Shown here: piece by piece, positions 41,452-48,123 of the stretch | Position numbering within the stretch: the stretch's first letter is position 1 | Layout: each line of letters opens with the position of its first letter | Virus record (IMG/VR): IMGVR_UViG_3300044638_003294 | Coordinates: 1 to 48,291 of that record | Origin: a virus | Reading direction: 5' to 3' (one strand) | Length of the DNA: 48,291 nucleotides | Notes under the pieces: generated by a model | Database searches by the model: none | Told to the model about the DNA's origin: nothing | The model's input: only the letters and a program-made list of their open reading frames with translations | Made by a program: the position numbers and the translations under genes

Positions 41452-41685
41452 ATGGCACCCCTAGCTCAATTGGATAGAGTCGGTCGAAGCGTCCCCCCTT
41501 CGGGGTGGATCTCCCGAATCATACGGGGTGCGGTCCTAGCCCTGCTGGTGATCGTCATTTTTCTTCACGGCGTGGGCACTCTGCTCACGTTCCTCGCACT
41601 TGGACAGTTGGGCCGAGCGGCGGTTTTGTTCCGCCGCGGTCTTCGGAGGGAGTCGCTTCGCCCCACGGATGGGGCTTTTCACTAG
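41452..41685 (+). CDS. Possible single-span membrane protein overlapping the tRNA-like site, 77 aa
   Basis: From the ATG at 41452 the frame reads MAPLAQLDRVGRSVPPSGW, then a strong hydrophobic segment (AVLALLVIVIFLHGVGTLL, residues about 26-50), then a basic tail LFRRGLRRESLRPTDG. The opening MAPLAQLD is the well-known false translation of a tRNA gene, so the first 10 residues come from the tRNA-like sequence. There is no SD, but the stop TAG sits inside the AGGAGG of the next gene, as in real operons. Positive N- and C-termini around one span would suit a small membrane protein, even a holin-type one. It may equally be an accident. Confidence 0.35.
   Translation: MAPLAQLDRVGRSVPPSGWISRIIRGAVLALLVIVIFLHGVGTLLTFLALGQLGRAAVLFRRGLRRESLRPTDGAFH
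41455..41531 (+). other. tRNA 5'-half-like segment, probable attP core
   Basis: GCACCCC, TA, GCTC, a 9-base D loop AATTGGATA and GAGT make the acceptor strand and complete D arm of an ordinary tRNA (about 26 bases). After GAGT, the anticodon and T stems do not form. Yet GGGGTGC, complementary to GCACCCC, appears 77 bases from the start, exactly tRNA length, with GAATC before it. So it is either an attP core matching a host tRNA gene's 5' end or a decayed tRNA. It lies just upstream of the integrase gene, as attP sites do. Confidence 0.55.
41660..41679 (+). terminator. Weak terminator-like hairpin before recombination genes
   Basis: GCCCC-ACGGAT-GGGGC followed by TTTTC. Short 5-bp stem, overlapping the end of the membrane-protein frame and 17 bases upstream of the exonuclease ATG. 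Confidence 0.4.
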
Positions 41686-41696
41686 GAGGTGTACGG

Positions 41697-42551
41697 ATGA
41701 CTACTTTGCCACGGAAGGTTGTGGGCATGAGCAATGCCGACTACCACTCTCAGAACGATTTTCTTGGCCGGTCCTACCTGCACTCGGTCGCCAAGTACGG
41801 CGGCGAGGCGCAGCGGTGGATGGATCACGGCTACTCCCTCTTTGGGGGGAACGCCGGAACCCGCACGGGCAGCAAGTTTGACACCATCGTCACGGCTGTC
41901 TGTGAGGGAAAGAAGTTGAGTGACGTTCTCGCCATCCCTCCCGCCGAGGTGCTGGCCAGCAACGGCCACCGCCGGGGGAAAGCCTACGACGAGTGGAAGT
42001 CGCAGGCCGAGGCCAAGGGGTTGATCGACTGCAACGCGGAAGAGGGATGGCAGCTGGAGGTGATGCTGACGCATCTCCTTGAGAACCCTGCCGCCAAGGC
42101 TCTGGTGGAGCAGACCACTGAGACTCAGGTGTCGGTGTTCTTTGAACTGAACGGCCACCGCTGCAAGGTGCGACCGGACGGCTGCACTCCAACGCTGTGG
42201 TGGGATCTGAAGACGACCTCGTCCACTTGGGACAAGGTCTACCGCAGTGCGATGGACTTCGGGTACGCGGAGCAGGAATGGCTGTACTGCCAGGGTGCCA
42301 AGGCTGTGGGCTTGCCGCACTTCCGCATGCCGTTCGTCTTCGTCCAGACGATGGCCCCGTACGGTGTCCACGTTTTCTATCTGCCAACGGAGATCGTTGA
42401 GGAGGCGGGCCTGCGTATGACCCGCGTGATGGAGGAGGTTCGCCTTCGCCGGGAGACTGGCGTGTATGAGTCCGCTGATGCGGGCGAGATCACGGAGCTT
42501 CAGTTCCCCGCCTGGGCGAAGCGTCAAGAGGAGGAGGTAATCACAGTATGA
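41697..42551 (+). CDS. RecE-like PD-(D/E)XK exonuclease, 284 aa
   Basis: Begins MTTLPRKVVGMSNADYHSQN; AGGAGGTGTACGG precedes the ATG. The text follows RecE/exonuclease VIII-type nucleases: an N-terminal SRSxLHxxA-like DFLGRSYLHSVAKYGG, GSKFDTIV (the G-H-region), then RPDG with D161, WWDLKTTSS with D170-L-K172, and GYAEQEWLY with Q193. It would digest one strand of dsDNA ends and hand a 3' overhang to the ERF annealing protein encoded next, giving a two-component recombination system. The earlier in-frame start at 41505 lies within the tRNA-like region and is rejected. Sure of family, moderately of RecE subtype. Confidence 0.82.
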   Translation: MTTLPRKVVGMSNADYHSQNDFLGRSYLHSVAKYGGEAQRWMDHGYSLFGGNAGTRTGSKFDTIVTAVCEGKKLSDVLAIPPAEVLASNGHRRGKAYDEWKSQAEAKGLIDCNAEEGWQLEVMLTHLLENPAAKALVEQTTETQVSVFFELNGHRCKVRPDGCTPTLWWDLKTTSSTWDKVYRSAMDFGYAEQEWLYCQGAKAVGLPHFRMPFVFVQTMAPYGVHVFYLPTEIVEEAGLRMTRVMEEVRLRRETGVYESADAGEITELQFPAWAKRQEEEVITV

Positions 42552-43207
42552 CCGATAGCCATGACATCCTGGGACCAAGCTCGTCGCCCGATACCAGCGC
42601 ACTCACAGAGGCACTGGCCAAGGCACAGGCTGAGTACAAGCACGTTGAGTTGGACGCTGCGAACCCGCACTTCAAAAGCAGGTTCTCGTCCTACGCCACT
42701 TGCTGCGATTCGTTGCGTGGCCCGTTGACCAAGCACGGCTTGGCCTTGCCGGACTTCCGGCCGGGGCTGGTTGCTGGCCAGTGGGTGCTGGTCGGAACCT
42801 TGCGTCACAAGACTGGGCAATACATCACCGGCATCTCGCCGCTGGTGAACCCCAAAGGTGACATGCAGGGGTTCGGTGCGGCGATGACCTACGCCAAGCG
42901 GACCCTGTTGATGGCACTCACCGGAGGATTCTCTGGCGAGGCCGATGACGACGGTGACAGTGTGAAGGTGGAGTCCGCTCCGCAGCGCACATCGCCTAAG
43001 CCGAATGCTTCCGCTCGCAACCTGCAGTGGGAGCAGGAGTGGAAGAAGACCATCGCAGACGCGGAAGACCGTGGCACTGCGGTCAACGTGATGAAGACAG
43101 TGGAGTTGCGTCTTCGGGAGAAGGCGATTGCACGGGATGTGTACGACCGCTGCAAGGCTGAGTTTGTTCGATGCTGGGAAACCAAGGAGGTAGTGACCAA
43201 TGGCTAG
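42548..43207 (+). CDS. ERF-family single-strand annealing protein, 219 aa
   Basis: Begins MTDSHDILGPSSSPDTSALT; ATGA overlap with the exonuclease. The ERF core is seen in LAKAQAEYKHVELDAANPHF, FSSYATCCDSLRGPLTKHGL and QGFGAAMTYAKRTLLMALTG (motif 107-118). After a linker rich in Glu, Ser and Pro, a helical C-terminal part (WEQEWKKTIADAEDRGTAVN) follows. ERF proteins anneal complementary ssDNA during phage recombination and circularisation. Size and neighbours agree. Confidence 0.85.
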   Translation: MTDSHDILGPSSSPDTSALTEALAKAQAEYKHVELDAANPHFKSRFSSYATCCDSLRGPLTKHGLALPDFRPGLVAGQWVLVGTLRHKTGQYITGISPLVNPKGDMQGFGAAMTYAKRTLLMALTGGFSGEADDDGDSVKVESAPQRTSPKPNASARNLQWEQEWKKTIADAEDRGTAVNVMKTVELRLREKAIARDVYDRCKAEFVRCWETKEVVTNG

Positions 43208-43550
43208 TTCTTTTTACAACAGGACGATTCTCATGGGCAACATCACTGCTGACCCCGACATTCGTCGCGTTGGCGAGAAGGATGTTGTGAAGTTCAGCGT
43301 GGCCGTGAACAACCCTTACCGCGAGGGCAAGGTCTTGTTCATGGATTGCGAATACTGGAAGGGTGGCGCTGTCGTCAACTACCTCAACAAGGGCACCTCT
43401 GTCCTTGTCGAAGGCGAGCTTGATCAGCAGGTCTGGGAGCGTGACGGCCAGAAGAGGAGCAAGGTTGTCCTCAACGTCAAAGGCATCCAGCTTGTTGGCG
43501 GGAAGAAGGACAGTGCCCGCGAAGAAGAGTTCGTTTCAGAGTTCCGCTAG
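43200..43550 (+). CDS. ssb: Single-stranded DNA-binding protein
   Basis: The 116-residue product has a complete OB fold: MGNITADPDIRRVGEKDVVK, FSVAVNNPYREGKVLFMDCE (the F/W-rich strands), YLNKGTSVLVEGELDQQVWE and KVVLNVKGIQLVG. Ends with EEEFVSEFR, lacking the long acidic tail of host SSB. Binds ssDNA in replication and recombination; coupled to the ERF gene by an 8-base overlap. Confidence 0.88.
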   Translation: MASSFYNRTILMGNITADPDIRRVGEKDVVKFSVAVNNPYREGKVLFMDCEYWKGGAVVNYLNKGTSVLVEGELDQQVWERDGQKRSKVVLNVKGIQLVGGKKDSAREEEFVSEFR

Positions 43551-43580
43551 AAGGCGCGCTGCTCCGCGCCGCCTGGGGTT

Positions 43581-43607
43581 GAGGGCGGGAACCTCCGACC
43601 CGCCCTC
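43581..43607. other. GC-rich hairpin between SSB and helicase genes
   Basis: GAGGGCGGG-N9-CCCGCCCTC, a perfect 9-bp stem, extendable by GGGG/CCCC after a TT bulge. The next bases are C/G-rich (CCCCGGGCTTC), so this is not a standard terminator. It may protect or attenuate the transcript between SSB and the helicase. Confidence 0.4.
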
Positions 43608-43638
43608 CCCCGGGCTTCTTCATACACAAGGACGTTTC

Positions 43639-44229
43639 ATGCTCAGACTGCGCGCCTACCAAACTGAAGTGATCGAATCGCTGCTGGACGCAATGCGCCG
43701 CGGTGTGAAGTCCACGCTCGTTGGCCTGTTCACCGGCGCGGGCAAGACGGTGATCTTCACGGCCCTCGCGGATCGCATCCAAGGTCGCACGCTGATCATC
43801 GCCCCGATGCGTGAGTTGGTATGGCAGGCCGCTGACAAGGTGCGTCAGGTCACCGACTCCGACCCCGACATTGAGATGGCCGACTTCGTTGCCGAGCGGG
43901 ACTACTGGCCCGCCAAGGTGGTGGTCGCATCGAAGCAGACGCTGCTGTCCAGCCGTCAGGGCGAGAAGAGATACAAGCGATTCCAAGGCTTCTCGCTCGT
44001 CATAGTTGACGAGGCACACATGCAGTGCAGCGAAGCCGTCATAGAGATGTTGAAGTTCTTCCAGGGCCAAGGAGCAATGGTCGCTGGGTTCACGGCCACA
44101 CCGTTTCGGATGGACGGTAAGCCAATGCTAAGGAGTAACGCATGCAGTTCTACGAAGAGTCCGTCTGCAACTACGACCTCCAGTGGGCCATCGCCAACGG
44201 ATGGTCAGTTCCCCCTGTTTGCAAGCTGA
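43639..44229 (+). CDS. SF2 helicase, N-terminal (RecA1) part, 196 aa
   Basis: The ATG at 43639 follows ACAAGGACGTTTC. Residues 33-37 GAGKT are Walker A, 54-60 contain APMRELVW (motif Ia), 124-127 are DEAH, and 152-157 are TATPFR (motif III). The helicase text stops abruptly after FRMDGKPM: the remaining 30 residues are Ser/Thr/Pro-rich and look like an out-of-frame tail. The natural continuation is in the next gene, whose own start lies 88 bases before this stop. So this is one half of a split DEAH-type helicase that probably unwinds recombination or replication DNA. An intact fusion would have about 510 residues. Confidence 0.85.
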   Translation: MLRLRAYQTEVIESLLDAMRRGVKSTLVGLFTGAGKTVIFTALADRIQGRTLIIAPMRELVWQAADKVRQVTDSDPDIEMADFVAERDYWPAKVVVASKQTLLSSRQGEKRYKRFQGFSLVIVDEAHMQCSEAVIEMLKFFQGQGAMVAGFTATPFRMDGKPMLRSNACSSTKSPSATTTSSGPSPTDGQFPLFAS

Positions 44230-45200
44230 GCAAGGTTGAGTCACTGGATCTGAGCAAGGTCAACATTGTCGGCGGCGACTTCAACCAGACGAAGCTCGCG
44301 GCTGAACTGAACAAGGAAGCCAACTTGCACCGCGCCTGCATGATCACCGCCGAAGAGATGGAGGGACAGACGGTCCTCTTCACCGGCAGTGTGTTCGCAG
44401 CCAAGGGTGGCTGTCATTTCTTAAACCACAACTACGGCATCCCCGCCGTCTGTGTCTGGGGCACCATGCCTGACGAGGAGCGAGCCGATGCACTTGCAGC
44501 CTTCAAGTCCCGACAAGCCAGAGTCCTCGTCAACTGCCAAGTCGTCGCCGTGGGATTCGATTACCCACCGACCGCAACCCTCATCCTTGCCCGACCAACC
44601 CGCTCCAGAAGTTTCTGGCTTCAGTGCGTTGGTAGAGCCACTCGTCCTCTCCCCGGAGTTGTTGACGACCCGGGCCTTCTCACAGCTGACGACAGAATTG
44701 CTGCTATCCAGCGTTCGGATAAGCCCTATTTCAAAATTGTTGACTGCACAGCAGGAACTCTGGATCACACGGTCATCACAAGTGTGGACATGTTCTGCAC
44801 CAGCGAAGACGCGGAAGTCAAAGAAGCGGTGCGTAAAGCAGCGGCGCAGTCTCCACTCACGCAGAAAGAAATAGACGACCTCGCCGCGGCAGAGGCTGCG
44901 AAGAAGGCCGAGAAGATCGCCAACGCCAAGCTGATCGAAGAGATGCGCCGCAACACCCACGGCCGGGGCGAGGGCCGCATCCACGGTAAGGACGTTGATA
45001 TTACATGGAAGGGTGTTCGCTCAGTGGGCACTTACAACAACCCGCTTAAGGGGAAGTACGCCGGATTCAAACTGTGCGAGCTGCCCGATCACTACGTTCA
45101 ATGGGCGGCTGGCAACGACAAGCTCAACGGCTGGATCAAGTCAATGTTCCGCAAAGAATTGGGGAGACGCCATGGACGATCAGAAAGATTTGTTAGTTGA
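44142..45200 (+). CDS. SF2 helicase, C-terminal (RecA2) part, 352 aa
   Basis: Begins MQFYEESVCNYDLQWAIANG; the ATG is preceded by AAGGAG at ideal spacing and by an in-frame TAA, so it is independently translated. The chain carries helicase motifs of the second domain: QTVLFTGSVF, GTMPDEERADALAAFKSRQA, VLVNCQVVAVGFDYP and QCVGRATRP (161-169, motif VI). The C-terminal 150 residues (EAVRKAAAQSPLTQKEIDDL) are helical with a basic end. It completes the 43639 gene product; the two must act together, or the gene is a frameshift of one ORF. Confidence 0.85.
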   Translation: MQFYEESVCNYDLQWAIANGWSVPPVCKLSKVESLDLSKVNIVGGDFNQTKLAAELNKEANLHRACMITAEEMEGQTVLFTGSVFAAKGGCHFLNHNYGIPAVCVWGTMPDEERADALAAFKSRQARVLVNCQVVAVGFDYPPTATLILARPTRSRSFWLQCVGRATRPLPGVVDDPGLLTADDRIAAIQRSDKPYFKIVDCTAGTLDHTVITSVDMFCTSEDAEVKEAVRKAAAQSPLTQKEIDDLAAAEAAKKAEKIANAKLIEEMRRNTHGRGEGRIHGKDVDITWKGVRSVGTYNNPLKGKYAGFKLCELPDHYVQWAAGNDKLNGWIKSMFRKELGRRHGRSERFVS

Positions 45201-45423
45201 TGAGACGGTATCGGAGATTCTCTGGAGGTTCGATGTCCCGCATGCGTTCCCACCGGAGCATGCGTTTACACAAGGAGGTTCGGATGAACATCGTAAAGTT
45301 AATTTCTGGCGGCGACTGTGGTCTTGGCTCAACGCACCCATTGGCTTTCGCCGGTCAGCTGTGGCACCGCGTGGTCGTCAACCAAGAGCCGGTGGTTCGG
45401 GTCGCCAAGCAACTGGGTCTTGA
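45172..45423 (+). CDS. Overlapping hypothetical ORF, 83 aa
   Basis: ATG at 45172 behind GGGGAGACGCC, inside the end of the helicase gene. Begins MDDQKDLLVDETVSEILWRF, acidic and helical, and the first 37 residues lie outside the next gene. The rest (FWRRLWSWLNAPIGFRRSAV and a Gly/Arg-rich tail) overlaps the 45284 gene by 140 bases and may be a shadow. Real product possible, uncertain. Confidence 0.4.
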   Translation: MDDQKDLLVDETVSEILWRFDVPHAFPPEHAFTQGGSDEHRKVNFWRRLWSWLNAPIGFRRSAVAPRGRQPRAGGSGRQATGS

Positions 45424-45802
45424 ACCCGAGGTCTGCCGGGGTGTGGTGAGGATGATGAAGGCTTTCGGCAAGGTGCCCAGCCGTGAGCGGCTCGCCGTCA
45501 TCTGCCAGCTGGACCCCGGCTTCGATGACCGCGACGTTGGTGAAGTCTTCGGGGAGAGCGCGGCGTGGTCGGCCGATGTGCGCCGCCGTACCGCTTTGAT
45601 CCGCGAGGCCGAGCCGATTGCGCCCAAACTGGAGTGGTACGACGAGGGTCTGAAGCCCTTCGACCCCGCGCCAGCGGAGATCCTGCAGCGAGCCTTGGAG
45701 GTTCGCAGCACAAGGGGGATGGAAAGGAAACCTTCCCCTGGCATCAAAGCTTTTGCATGGAGGCCACGTGCCGCATCGTTCATTCAAATCCGCGTTGAGT
45801 AA
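45284..45802 (+). CDS. Hypothetical protein with HTH-like part, 172 aa
   Basis: Start ATG at 45284 has AAGGAGGTTCGG; a longer frame from 45197 lacks it. Begins MNIVKLISGGDCGLGSTHPL. A helical stretch VVRVAKQLGLEPEVCRGVVR resembles a helix-turn-helix, followed by KAFGKVPSRERLAVICQLDP. No known family. Lies between helicase and nuclease candidates, so a DNA-related role is likely. Confidence 0.65.
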   Translation: MNIVKLISGGDCGLGSTHPLAFAGQLWHRVVVNQEPVVRVAKQLGLEPEVCRGVVRMMKAFGKVPSRERLAVICQLDPGFDDRDVGEVFGESAAWSADVRRRTALIREAEPIAPKLEWYDEGLKPFDPAPAEILQRALEVRSTRGMERKPSPGIKAFAWRPRAASFIQIRVE

Positions 45803-46379
45803 TGGCCACCGCGCCGAGCGTGCGTGGGTCGATGACCTGCGCTCCGCTGGCCGGTCGGCGGCTCATGGTCGCAAGCTGGTGATCACGGGTCACAACAAGA
45901 ACAAGGATCACTGCGAGACACCCGACGCAGTGGTGATGCTGAGTCTGGAGATCAAGGAGCGGTCCATCTCGTTCACCTGTCCAGAGGACTACCCCTACGA
46001 CACGGTGTTCGTTGATGACCTGCACGGGATGGCACGTGAGAACCTACGGCACTTTGCCTACATCTATAAGTCGAAGCCCACCGGCAAGTGGGTGTGGCTG
46101 TCGGCGTTAGATAGGGATGAGACATGGACTGAGCAGGTTGTGTTCGACCGGGGCCGCGGGCATGAGGTGCCCACCCTCGTCGCACCAAAAAGTCATTTGC
46201 GCGCCGCGGAGGAACTTGTCACACTTTTGTACCCACATCAATTACTGGAGATGGTTGACGGTGACACAGGAATCTTTGTCCAAGGAGGAGGAGACAGTGA
46301 AACAATTGATAAGTCGGATCCGTCTGCTAGAGGCCGAGGTCGCAAGGCTCCAGGCAAAGCTGATCGGAATGTGGGGTGA
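45768..46379 (+). CDS. PD-(D/E)XK-like nuclease candidate, 203 aa, GTG start
   Basis: No ATG is available in the right place; GTG at 45768 follows GGAGGCCAC and gives MPHRSFKSALSNGHRAERAW. The catalytic pattern of PD-(D/E)XK nucleases is visible: E17 in HRAERAW, PD with D53, and E61-x-K63 in SLEIKER. After it, EDYPYDTVFVDDLHGMAREN and HFAYIYKSKPTGKWVWLSAL complete a typical core. A recombination endonuclease or junction resolvase is plausible beside the RecE/ERF set. The last 40 residues overlap the next gene and may be non-structural. Confidence 0.6.
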   Translation: MPHRSFKSALSNGHRAERAWVDDLRSAGRSAAHGRKLVITGHNKNKDHCETPDAVVMLSLEIKERSISFTCPEDYPYDTVFVDDLHGMARENLRHFAYIYKSKPTGKWVWLSALDRDETWTEQVVFDRGRGHEVPTLVAPKSHLRAAEELVTLLYPHQLLEMVDGDTGIFVQGGGDSETIDKSDPSARGRGRKAPGKADRNVG

Positions 46380-46386
46380 GGCATGA
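46261..46386 (+). CDS. Small coiled-coil protein, 41 aa
   Basis: GTG at 46261 reads MTQESLSKEEETVKQLISRI and ends EVARLQAKLIGMWGEA; a GTG 12 codons later at 46297 has a better ribosome-binding site (GGAGGAGGAGACA). Leucine/Ile heptads (LISRIRLLEAEVARLQAKLI) predict a short coiled coil. It overlaps the nuclease gene's end in another frame and is coupled by ATGA to the next gene. Confidence 0.5.
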   Translation: MTQESLSKEEETVKQLISRIRLLEAEVARLQAKLIGMWGEA

Positions 46387-46679
46387 GCTTTCTCCCAATG
46401 TTCTCCAAGCCGCAGCGGTTGTACGAAAACATCCTGGCGTTCCGCACGCTCAGCACCAACATCCGCACATGGGTGGAGCGTGATAAGAGCGGGCCGATTG
46501 ACCAAGAAGACTACGTTGAGATCAACGCCTACGTGCAAGCCAACCGGCAGGTGATTGATACCCAAGCGATGATCGACACGGCAGAGATGATGACCAAGGC
46601 TTTCCCCCGCATCGTCGCGGTGGAAGTGATGAACGGCAGTCGTACTAATGGTGTTATTATTTACCCGAGGTGGACATGA
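46383..46679 (+). CDS. Hypothetical protein, 98 aa
   Basis: Begins MSFLPMFSKPQRLYENILAF; ATGA overlap fixes the start. A helical protein (NIRTWVERDKSGPIDQEDYV; AEMMTKAFPRIVAVEVM) with no recognised motif. The stop overlaps the next ATG. Accessory gene of the plus-strand right arm. Confidence 0.65.
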   Translation: MSFLPMFSKPQRLYENILAFRTLSTNIRTWVERDKSGPIDQEDYVEINAYVQANRQVIDTQAMIDTAEMMTKAFPRIVAVEVMNGSRTNGVIIYPRWT

Positions 46680-46912
46680 TTATTAACATTGAACTTGATG
46701 GCGAAGAACTGGAAAAGCTGGTGGCTCTGCTAGAGCAGTCTGCGGACTGCTGCGAAGACCTTGCCGCTGAGTACGAAGATGACGACGACTATGAAGAGGA
46801 GATGAATAGCCACCTCACTGAAGCGGCAGACTGCCGTCGCCTCATCGGGTACATCGACACCTGCATTCGACACGCCTGCGAGCGGGCGCTCCCTGGTTTC
46901 AGCAACAACTAA
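46676..46912 (+). CDS. Acidic hypothetical protein, 78 aa
   Basis: Begins MIINIELDGEELEKLVALLE; GAGGTGGAC precedes the ATG at 46676 (a GTG at 46670 is possible). Very acidic (AAEYEDDDDYEEEMNSHL) with four cysteines (SADCCEDL, AADC, DTCIRHAC). No family recognised. Strong negative charge could mimic nucleic acid, but that is only a suggestion. Confidence 0.65.
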   Translation: MIINIELDGEELEKLVALLEQSADCCEDLAAEYEDDDDYEEEMNSHLTEAADCRRLIGYIDTCIRHACERALPGFSNN

Positions 46913-47139
46913 TGACCCTACCCAACGAACGCACTCGCAGCGTCCTGTCTGCCCAGCGGTTCCTGCTACGGCTTGCCACCCCATACGGTGGCGGGCTGAA
47001 GCGGATACCCAAGGATGTCAGGGCCGAGGCGAGGCGGCTTTTGCGTCATTACCCAAGCTGGTTGGACTTCACATTCCCTGGGCAGTTCGATCCAGACGCT
47101 GCCCGGGACTTTGCCAAACGGGAGGCGTCTCCCGAATAG
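46912..47139 (+). CDS. BPSL0761-like small protein, 75 aa
   Basis: Begins MTLPNERTRSVLSAQRFLLR and has RIPKDVRAEARRLLRHYPSW. The PNERTRSVxxAxxFLxxL...P..VR..A..LLRHYP text is typical of a small helical family found in phages and prophages (BPSL0761 from memory); function unknown. TAATG overlap with the previous stop. Ends SPE. Confidence 0.8.
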   Translation: MTLPNERTRSVLSAQRFLLRLATPYGGGLKRIPKDVRAEARRLLRHYPSWLDFTFPGQFDPDAARDFAKREASPE

Positions 47140-47142
47140 TAC

Positions 47143-47161
47143 GACCAACACGGTGTTGGTC
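47143..47161. promoter_or_regulatory. Perfect palindrome GACCAACAC-G-GTGTTGGTC
   Basis: 19 bases, 9-bp arms, in the 52-base gap between two genes. As RNA it can form a 7-bp stem with loop ACGGT, but no T run follows. Likely an operator or a weak hairpin terminator. Confidence 0.45.
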
Positions 47162-47191
47162 ATGGATGGTTCGTAACGAAAGGATTCGACT

Positions 47192-47482
47192 ATGCGTTTT
47201 CTTACAGTTTGCTTCATCTTGTGTGTGGCCAGCGTAGCCCAAGCCGACACCCGCACGCGGACGGTGACCGTCACCCGCTCCGCTCAGGACGATGCCAACG
47301 AGATGGCCCGCACCGGCATCCTCCGACACCGGGGTGGCCAGGGATACGAAGGGATCGGCTTCTCCACCGTCAGCGGGGACGCCGCCTGCCGCGCCTCATG
47401 CTACTGGGGCCAGCGGAAGGTGAAGGAAGTCGCCGTGTCCCGCGGTGCGCGCGGCTGGTTCGCCTGCGTCCGCTACTGGTGA
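47192..47482 (+). CDS. Secreted small protein with planctomycete-like motif, 96 aa
   Basis: The N-terminus MRFLTVCFILCVASVAQADT is a classic signal peptide with a probable cleavage after residue 18 (AQA). The mature part has DDANEMARTGILRHRGG, YEGIGFSTVSGDAACRASCY, WGQRKVKEVAVSRGARGWFA and CVRYW. I recall proteins with this order (EGIGFST...CYWG...VARG.RGWYACVRY) mainly from planctomycetes and their phages; the role is unknown. Three cysteines suggest disulfides. GAAAGGATTCGACT precedes the ATG. Possible lysogenic-conversion or envelope factor (inference). Confidence 0.75.
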   Translation: MRFLTVCFILCVASVAQADTRTRTVTVTRSAQDDANEMARTGILRHRGGQGYEGIGFSTVSGDAACRASCYWGQRKVKEVAVSRGARGWFACVRYW

Positions 47483-47551
47483 TCGCATCCCGGTTTTGCT
47501 GGGTTCCGGTCTACCAAAAACCCTGCTTTCCGTATTCCAGAAAGTGACACC

Positions 47552-47635
47552 ATGACCGAGCGTCAGATGCACACGCTGTTCTACTTGGGCTGCGCCGCCA
47601 TGCTGGCCTACGTTTTGTGGGAGCGACTGGCATGA
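47552..47635 (+). CDS. Tiny membrane peptide, 27 aa
   Basis: Frame MTERQMHTLFYLGCAAMLAY followed by VLWERLA, with one hydrophobic span (residues about 8-22). Its stop overlaps the next ATG (ATGA). RBS weak (AGAAAGTG). Short single-span peptides can be holin-like or accessory; not proven. Confidence 0.5.
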   Translation: MTERQMHTLFYLGCAAMLAYVLWERLA

Positions 47636-48123
47636 GCGACATCGTTGACCGTTTGCTTGCAGCCTCACACTTCGCATTGATGGACGCTGCCCGACCGCTG
47701 GTGATGGAAGCCGCAGTTGAGATCCAACGCCTGCGAAAAGGCCGGAAGCTGGACGGCGAATCCATCGGCGTCTTGGTGGGTGAGTGCCAAGACCTGCATG
47801 ACCGCTGCGTCAACGGCGAGCCGCAGGAGGAGTGGATCCCGGTGGCAGAGCAGCTGCCGCCAAGGGCGGGGCGCTACGTAGCACGGCCGGACGGAGCCAT
47901 GTGGTACTACTGCGACTTCGACGGTGAATTCTTGGTGGAGAAGGGCGCGGCCCCAATTACCCACTGGATGCCCGACACTCCGCTCAGCATCGACATGCGG
48001 TTGCAGGCACTGCCAGATCGGCTGGCCCAAGAGGTGAGAAAAGAATTGGCATCAACTCGGTGGCGAGCTAAGGTTCAATCGAATATCATCGCCCGACTGA
48101 AGGCCGCACTGGAGAGGCGATGA
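47632..48123 (+). CDS. DUF551-type protein, 163 aa
   Basis: Begins MSDIVDRLLAASHFALMDAA; ATGA overlap with the preceding gene. Residues 68-114 match the DUF551 pattern, EEWIPVAEQLPPRAGRYVAR to THWMPDTPL, a small beta domain widespread in phages and of unknown function. The C-terminal part is a basic helix set (DRLAQEVRKELASTRWRAKV). Accessory gene. Confidence 0.82.
   Translation: MSDIVDRLLAASHFALMDAARPLVMEAAVEIQRLRKGRKLDGESIGVLVGECQDLHDRCVNGEPQEEWIPVAEQLPPRAGRYVARPDGAMWYYCDFDGEFLVEKGAAPITHWMPDTPLSIDMRLQALPDRLAQEVRKELASTRWRAKVQSNIIARLKAALERR

Noticed and set aside
41455-41531. Functional tRNA gene
   Set aside because: Acceptor and D arms fit, but anticodon and T stems do not pair in any register I tried, so it is recorded as an attachment-site or relic.
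41505-41696. N-terminal extension of the RecE-like gene
   Set aside because: Begins in the tRNA-like region and reads as Pro/Gly/Ser-rich text; AGGAGG marks 41697.
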